This document shows, piece by piece, positions 60,801 through 64,000 of a DNA stretch of 64,000 bases. The notes beneath the pieces were generated by a model. It was given only the letters and a program-made list of their open reading frames with translations, did no database searches and was not told the DNA's origin. Source of the stretch: Alentia gelatinosa (lineage: Eukaryota > Annelida > Polychaeta > Phyllodocida > Polynoidae); the NCBI GenBank assembly GCA_950022655.1, contig OX465581.1, forward strand, positions 27,995,300 to 28,059,299. Reading direction: 5' to 3'. Position 1 is the stretch's first letter. Every line of letters starts with the position of its first letter. Both the position numbers and the translations under genes were made by a program.

Positions 60801-62649
60801 CCCCACCCTATCTCCAAATCCGGTCTCCATTTTGAAGGTCGTTGCCCCAAGGGTCAAAATTTCTATTCCTGGCAGGCTGAATTCCAAGTGTTCAGCCTGG
60901 GCAACAAAAGTTCATTACAATATTATTGATAAATCTGATTTTCGATTTTCATGGCGATGCATTACACAGTGTCAATTGAGCTTAACTGTGCATATCATGT
61001 TATGTTTGGAAAACGAGGCGTACCAAAAGCTTCACGTCCTTACCCCAATTTTTCCCGAACTTCGGAACACAAATTCCAGCGGAACGGAAAAAATTAAACA
61101 AAAGAAAGTGCATATCATGTTACTTTCAGCATGTACAGTGTGTTCGTACACTGTCCATGTTTTCAATGAAGATTCTTTTTTTTTCAGTCCTACAAAATGC
61201 TTGCAGCATATTTATATAACTATCTATAAAGAATTTTTAAAGCAAAGGGAACTGGCTCACCTGCTTGACAACCGGAGGTCCTGAATGTACTTGAAGTTAT
61301 CTGTAATTTGGCCATTTGAGGTGATTGTTGCCTATAAAGAAACACCACAGCAGTGAGTAAAAAACACTAAGAAGGAGAATATAGAGTCGTGGATTGGTAT
61401 TTGGGTTAACTGTATCGGCTTATGCTATGACGCCACCAGCCAGTCAACTTTTATTGAACACTCAGTTTATAGTCAGTCAGCTGCCTGTCTATTGATGGGC
61501 AGTCTGCTGACAGTTTGCTGTAAGACTACCTACCCTCTGACTGACGGATCACAGACTGACAATCTGACTGACGGATCACAGACTGACAATCTGACTGACA
61601 AACAGTCAGTATACTGATACTCCATTGACGGTCAGTTCGTTGACAGATTGTCGCGTGACCTAAGTGATGCCATCATGATGAATGATTTCTTTTAAAACAA
61701 TATAAGGGATTTCACTCAATTCATTCCATATTCAAACACAATCCGTGTTTCGTTCTTATACTCATCGGGATATTTATAAATCCATAAAGAAATATAGGTC
61801 ACTCCCCGACGTACTGCCAGGGAATTCTCGTCTAGAAAGGGCTGATGAGATCAAAAAGGTGTAATCAGTTCTCCATTTCAGTAATGCTCCTATGATCATG
61901 TATAAACACCTCCCTGATGAGTACTACGAATACTATGAAATAAATCTTTATCATCTAAATAGAAAGACAACCCACCAGAGTTTATAGGGCAAATGCATGA
62001 AGCTTGCTCTGGCAATCATGCATACTCATAGATCCATGAACAATACAACCCTGGCCTCATATCAACCTGCTGCCAGGTTGATTTTAAGTCTTTAAAGACT
62101 ACTAGCTTCGTCATGAGACAATAGTGTACTTACATCTTTCACAACACGATTGGCATTGAATTCGGAGAACTGTGTTGCTGCATTAGATTTCATCTGTAAA
62201 AGAAAGGTCAGGTTTTACCACTGCACATACACAAAAAATAGTGGTTAAGGATTATACGCAAGGTTCATACGATCCAACTATTCTAGATAACATACGACAA
62301 AAAAATACAAAGTTAAAAGAATAATATTAACATACGACTTATTGTGCCAGATGGAAACTTGGTAATATTGTTCATCTCGCTGGAAGTCGACTATTCTACC
62401 TTGTAACCAAATGTGAAAACAAAACAATATGATGCTGAGTAGTCACGATAGATAAAACTCGTCTAAATTGCCGTTTAAAGGTACAATAGATCTCAGACAC
62501 GGTAATACATGGCAGTGACAGGAAGAGAAGTACGTACAATATCTTCAACATAGGGTAGGAGCAACCCGCCGAAGAAGTCAGTCGCTTCACGTGGAATTTG
62601 TGCCGGCATATTGTCAATGGAACAGATGAGCACTCCGTCCCCAGCGAAA
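42747..62649 (-). CDS. AASS: Alpha-aminoadipic semialdehyde synthase (LKR/SDH), C-terminal 13 exons, gene continues beyond right edge
   Basis: Mitochondrial bifunctional enzyme of lysine breakdown: lysine plus 2-oxoglutarate to saccharopine (N-terminal reductase half), then to aminoadipic semialdehyde and glutamate (C-terminal saccharopine dehydrogenase half). Thirteen exons join in one phase-consistent frame of 538 residues; the human protein has 926, so about 390 N-terminal residues lie outside. The first visible exon is the end of the reductase half ([18 protein letters not shown]). The dehydrogenase half starts with a Rossmann glycine motif ([13 protein letters not shown], visible residues about 95-107) and continues with [74 protein letters not shown] and SAMSATVGF. 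The gene is on the opposite strand to QNG1 and converges with it. Its last exon is duplicated. Confidence 0.95.
44305..44481 (-). CDS. AASS: AASS exon (SDH domain, [14 protein letters not shown])
   Basis: Acceptor CCTCAG, donor GTAAGT. Encodes [17 protein letters not shown]...HIDLVYYG...[20 protein letters not shown], the conserved C-terminal part of the saccharopine dehydrogenase domain. Confidence 0.95.
44826..44914 (-). CDS. AASS: AASS exon ([11 protein letters not shown])
   Basis: Acceptor TTATAG, donor GTAAGT. Encodes [20 protein letters not shown] followed by NYLSKRLAY; phase matches both neighbours. Confidence 0.93.
45278..45393 (-). CDS. AASS: AASS exon ([11 protein letters not shown])
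   Basis: Acceptor TCTTTAG, donor GTGAGT. Encodes [20 protein letters not shown]...LLSCIVD. Confidence 0.92.
45964..46059 (-). CDS. AASS: AASS exon ([16 protein letters not shown])
   Basis: Acceptor TTAATAG, donor GTGAGT, 32 codons, phase 0 on both sides; ends ...[10 protein letters not shown]. Confidence 0.94.
46971..47276 (-). CDS. AASS: AASS exon (largest visible, CGGLPAPE...GTLRFK)
   Basis: Acceptor TACTCAG, donor GTTAGG, 102 codons, phase 0. Holds the most conserved dehydrogenase blocks ([52 protein letters not shown]) that surround the saccharopine site in the family. An open frame on the plus strand across this exon is its antisense shadow. Confidence 0.96.
48796..49139 (+). mobile_element. 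Possible solo LTR in an AASS intron
   Basis: A sharply GC-rich block in AT-rich intron, with a TATA-like TATTTAAG at 48930-48937, AATAAA at 49077-49082 about 145 bp later, then about 57 bp ending near TTAGGCTAATACACA. A TG start at 48796 and CA end near 49139 give the order promoter, poly-A signal and tail expected of a long terminal repeat of about 344 bp. I could not find a matching target duplication and no internal retroelement sequence adjoins it, so a solo LTR is an inference; a CpG-rich intronic promoter is the alternative. Confidence 0.4.
49597..49850 (+). mobile_element. Hairpin-repeat family, copy 3 (subfamily A)
   Basis: Palindrome with arms AGACGTCACGAG...CATTTTGTTGGCTCCATAA and inverse, loop including TCTTCGACGCGTGAA, then TTTTATCCTACCCC, GTGGCATAAACAACACTTTA, ATGTTAAACCTATGGCG and TTATTAGGGGTAGGATAAAA. 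The second half is close to copy 1; the palindrome arms are not. Confidence 0.8.
52390..52680 (+). mobile_element. Hairpin-repeat family, copy 4 (subfamily B)
   Basis: Palindrome with arms AAACCCACGAAATGAAAAT...GAGTAATTCAC and inverse, loop GAAGTGAAGCTGA, then TTTTATCTCACCCC and, about 100 bp on, AATGTTAAGCCTATGGAG and CCGGGGTGAGATAAA. Compared with subfamily A, TATCCTACCCC is replaced by TATCTCACCCC at both places, keeping the inverted pairing. Confidence 0.8.
53398..53506 (-). CDS. AASS: AASS exon ([15 protein letters not shown])
   Basis: Acceptor TTCCAG, donor GTAAGG. Encodes [20 protein letters not shown]...DEVRDHGAR. Confidence 0.95.
53547..54285. mobile_element. Long member of the CCGTAAATTCCCGCG element family
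   Basis: Ends CCGTAAATTCCCGCGTATAA and, at 54262-54283, the inverse TTATACGCGGGAATTTACC; about 740 bp in an AASS intron. The right half repeats a roughly 50-bp module (CCCCAGGTGCGTCTTATAGG, then AAGTCGGGGTGCGTCTTATA) at least twice. A G homopolymer lies at about 53677-53691. No transposase frame. Confidence 0.7.
54392..54502 (-). CDS. AASS: AASS exon ([12 protein letters not shown])
   Basis: Acceptor TGTACAG, donor GTAAGT. Encodes [20 protein letters not shown] followed by MVTASYQ...MTALHKA; the LLPYxLHP strand borders the cofactor site in the family. Confidence 0.95.
55330..55870 (-). pseudogene. Decayed LINE fragment: RNase H domain
   Basis: On the minus strand the frame reads [18 protein letters not shown]...[19 protein letters not shown], then after a stop and frame change [16 protein letters not shown]. 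The YTD, TAE and SDSxS blocks in this spacing are the acidic motifs of RNase H domains at the end of non-LTR retrotransposon ORF2. Stops and a frameshift show it is dead. It lies in the same orientation as AASS, inside an intron; sequence down to about 54900 may be the element's 3' part. Confidence 0.8.
55983..56112 (-). CDS. AASS: AASS exon ([16 protein letters not shown])
   Basis: Acceptor TTCACAG, donor GTGAAT. Encodes [20 protein letters not shown]...[18 protein letters not shown]. Confidence 0.94.
56705..56850 (-). repeat. Interspersed repeat R4, copy 2, palindromic
   Basis: The complement of 56705-56785 matches 29610-29695. Here the element continues into a second inverted arm: GGTTTCGTGGACAGGCGG on the left pairs with CCGCCTGTTCACAAAACC at about 56803-56820. 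Confidence 0.6.
57032..57156 (-). CDS. AASS: AASS exon (Rossmann glycine motif)
   Basis: Acceptor ATTACAG, donor GTAAGT. Encodes [20 protein letters not shown] followed by [27 protein letters not shown] is the dinucleotide-binding loop that opens the dehydrogenase half. Confidence 0.96.
58546..58836 (-). mobile_element. Hairpin-repeat family, copy 5 (subfamily B)
   Basis: Inverted relative to copies 1-4. On the minus strand: AAACCCATGAAAGTTTAGGG...GTAATTCAC, loop AAGGCGAAGCCGC, inverse arm, then TTTATCTCACCC and later AATGTTAAGTCTATGGAG and TGGGGTGAGATAAA. The outer arm differs from copy 4 while still pairing with its own inverse. Confidence 0.8.
59274..59300 (+). repeat. pogo/Tigger-like transposon end
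   Basis: ACAGTGGAGTCCCGTTTATT resembles terminal repeats of pogo/Tigger elements (CAGT...CCCGTTTAT). No partner end was identified nearby, so it may be a fragment. Confidence 0.3.
59950..60170 (+). repeat. Interspersed repeat R3 with GTTTGTTTGTTT head
   Basis: GTTTGTTTGTTTGTTTAG is followed about 150 bp later by AGACATGGTATGAGAACGAT and TGGCCTTTGATATAGCAGTA, a segment also present at 37447-37490 and 43474-43517 (GAAGAATTGGCCTTTG variant). A related head, TTTGTTTGTGGTTTAACGTC, lies at 63810-63830. Such heads are common in bivalve repeats. Confidence 0.65.
61261..61331 (-). CDS. AASS: AASS exon ([17 protein letters not shown])
   Basis: Acceptor TTTATAG, donor GTGAGC. Encodes [20 protein letters not shown] followed by LSS; this is the linker from reductase to dehydrogenase halves. 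Confidence 0.95.
61532..61605 (+). repeat. 27-bp tandem repeat, about 2.5 copies
   Basis: CTGACTGACGGATCACAGAC followed by TGACAAT repeats head to tail, within a longer CAGTCAG/CTGAC-rich stretch (61438-61650) in an AASS intron. Confidence 0.85.
62134..62193 (-). CDS. AASS: AASS exon ([12 protein letters not shown])
   Basis: Acceptor TTTACAG, donor GTAAGT, 20 codons in phase 0 ([20 protein letters not shown]). Small, but its phase joins both neighbours and it aligns with the same block of animal AASS. Confidence 0.92.
62538..62649 (-). CDS. AASS: AASS exon (end of LKR domain)
   Basis: Acceptor TTAAAG, donor GTACGT. Encodes [20 protein letters not shown] followed by [17 protein letters not shown]. 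IDNMPAQxPxEAT is a hallmark of the lysine-ketoglutarate reductase half. Three tandem possible donors (GTACGTAC) exist; the first gives the phase needed by the next exon. Confidence 0.95.
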
Positions 62650-63239
62650 CTTTAAATCAAAGCAGATGAACAAGAAAAGAGAGGCATATTAAGTATTTTT
62701 GCTCTATTGTTATAGTAATGGATGTCAGGAATGTGCAGAGTGAGATATTGGTATTGGGTGAATGCAATGAACATAACTAGCCAGCATCCTCGGCGATGAA
62801 AACTGGACCCAGGGACTGCTCACTTACTATGTTCTTAGATTTTCCTGTGTGAATTCTAGTTTCTGGCGACAGAAGGATGAGAGTAACATTCGAAAGTTAC
62901 ATGTCATATGTTTTTGTTTAACAGTCGCGGTTATAAGGATTGATATCATTAAGATTGATATATACAATCATTTAAGTTAAATTCAATTATGCATGAAATA
63001 TTCCGGTTGAAACATGGGCTTTGAAATCACAAGACACACAGCATGTGTTATTTTTTATAATACCATGGCACAAGCTGTTCACTCTGACCATTTCAATGGC
63101 ATTCAATAGTTGTGAGGCTTGCCTGTATTGTGATGGCTGAATCAACAGAAACAGAAAAGCAATAGTCCTGCATGTAATAAAATGTTTCATAATGTGCTAC
63201 GATATCTGTCCTTACAGGCTAGACAATATAAACAATTTT

Positions 63240-63377
63240 GATTCTAATAATTCTTGACAAAGGCTGCTTACTGCCGAAACGTAGTAAAAATTACTGTCCA
63301 ATAAAAGCCAAATCACAAAACCAACTGGGGAAGTTGTTGAGTTGTACTTGCTGGGACTACCTTAGATTCTAATAATT
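63240..63377 (+). mobile_element. Second hammerhead-type insertion, 13-bp target-site duplication
   Basis: A perfect direct repeat GATTCTAATAATT at 63240-63252 and 63365-63377 brackets a 112-bp insert that starts at the hammerhead-like core and ends ...GGGACTACCTTA. As with 19578-19747, the insert's 5' boundary falls within a few bases of the ribozyme core. Confidence 0.78.
63253..63283 (+). ncRNA. Hammerhead-like motif, partly degenerate
   Basis: TTGACAA at 63254-63260 stands where CUGANGA is expected (T for C3 and A for G8), then one extra A, stem II GGC / GCC around TGCTTACT, GAAA at 63276-63279 and CGTA. The G8 change should impair catalysis, so this copy is probably inactive. Confidence 0.5.
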
Positions 63378-64000
63378 GGCTGAAAAGGCGCCTTTAAAAA
63401 TGTGACATACTTCTTAAAGTAATTAGATATAGATGTCAGTTGGGGTGAGGGAAAAATATATATTATGTGGAATCTACTGACTCAGAGACGGATAGATCTT
63501 GGAACACACATCGGTGTTGGCCATGGAATGGTGCTGAGGGTGTGTGGAGAAGTTCAAACCATCGTTTTTGAGTATATAAATGAAGCCAAATTTACACCAT
63601 ATTTGTTGTACGGTGGGCCATGGGCTGTGGGGCGTTAGCCGATATTAACCCCCGACTGAGAGTGGGTCAGGGGAAGCTCAGTACAACAACCGGCCGGCAG
63701 TTACCTGGGGCAAGGCGGATTACCATAGAGGAGAGACCAGCCCAGAATGGAACAGGCACTTTTTTTTTAAAGCTTTTTATTTTAGCTGCAGGTAGACTGT
63801 AGGCAACATATTTGTTTGTTTGTGGTTTAACGTCCCAGGGGATCCTGAGGGTATATAGGGACTTTTCACTTTTGTAGATTTATTTCAGTCAATTCTATTC
63901 AATGTTTTCAAATATCTTATATACAATCAAAGAGGTTTGTCTCTTTCAAAAACATGATATATTTCTTTGGAATAGCTTCAAATGTTGTTACTGTTTTTTT

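Larger units (their letters stand above)
57157..61260. other. AASS intron (4.1 kb), repeats only
   Basis: No exon recognised between the LKR linker exon and the Rossmann exon, and the flanking phases agree without one. Contains a short TA run at about 57613-57628, hairpin-family copy 5, a pogo/Tigger-like end at 59274 and a GTTTGTTTGTTT-headed repeat near 59955-60165. Confidence 0.7.
62650..64000. other. AASS intron running off the right edge
   Basis: No further upstream AASS exon is recognised before the window ends. It carries the hammerhead-type insertion at 63240-63377 and a repeat head near 63810. Confidence 0.65.

Noticed and set aside
61905..61935. CTGATGAGTACTACGAATAC as a hammerhead core
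   Set aside because: The second box reads CGAAT rather than GAAA with pairing, and there is no stem I partner.
1..64000. CRISPR arrays, bacterial operons, prophage or tRNA/rRNA genes
   Set aside because: The exon-intron structure is animal; the only regular arrays are minisatellites, and I found no convincing tRNA A/B-box pair.

Overview
The window is animal nuclear DNA: two genes split into short exons with GT-AG introns, AT-rich non-coding sequence, and dense small repeats. The repeats (hammerhead-type insertions, many short inverted-repeat elements, a GTTTGTTTGTTT motif, ACATGTACATGT words) suggest a lophotrochozoan, most likely a bivalve mollusc. The phylum is an inference, not a proof.

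Region by region. 1-18.6 kb: no gene I can name. It holds inverted-repeat elements (5.1-5.7, 13.78-14.01, 14.34-14.85 kb), a short poly-A retroposon with a target-site duplication (12.5 kb), and one isolated exon-like GC-rich stretch (7.64-7.90 kb). 18.8-28.6 kb (+): a complete nine-exon gene for queuosine 5'-phosphate N-glycosylase/hydrolase (QNG1, formerly DUF2419/C9orf64), 343 residues, with introns carrying a hammerhead-type insertion, a hAT-like element, a 42-bp minisatellite, a nested inverted-repeat element and a 155-bp CCCT array. 28.6-31.9 kb: intergenic. 31.9-44.0 kb: a near-perfect 6.03-kb tandem duplication. 36.7-64.0 kb (-): the C-terminal 538 residues (13 exons) of alpha-aminoadipic semialdehyde synthase (AASS, the lysine-ketoglutarate reductase/saccharopine dehydrogenase fusion); the 5' part lies beyond the right edge. 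The duplication has copied the last AASS coding exon, so two identical terminal exons lie in series.

The two genes are convergent. QNG1 salvages the queuine base for tRNA modification; AASS starts mitochondrial lysine breakdown. No functional link between them is evident; they are simply neighbours.

The most interesting material is in the repeats: (i) two short insertions with hammerhead-type cores at their 5' ends, each bounded by a perfect 13-14-bp direct repeat; (ii) a family of at least five hairpin elements whose arms differ between copies yet stay self-complementary within each copy; (iii) the recent duplication of the AASS terminal exon.
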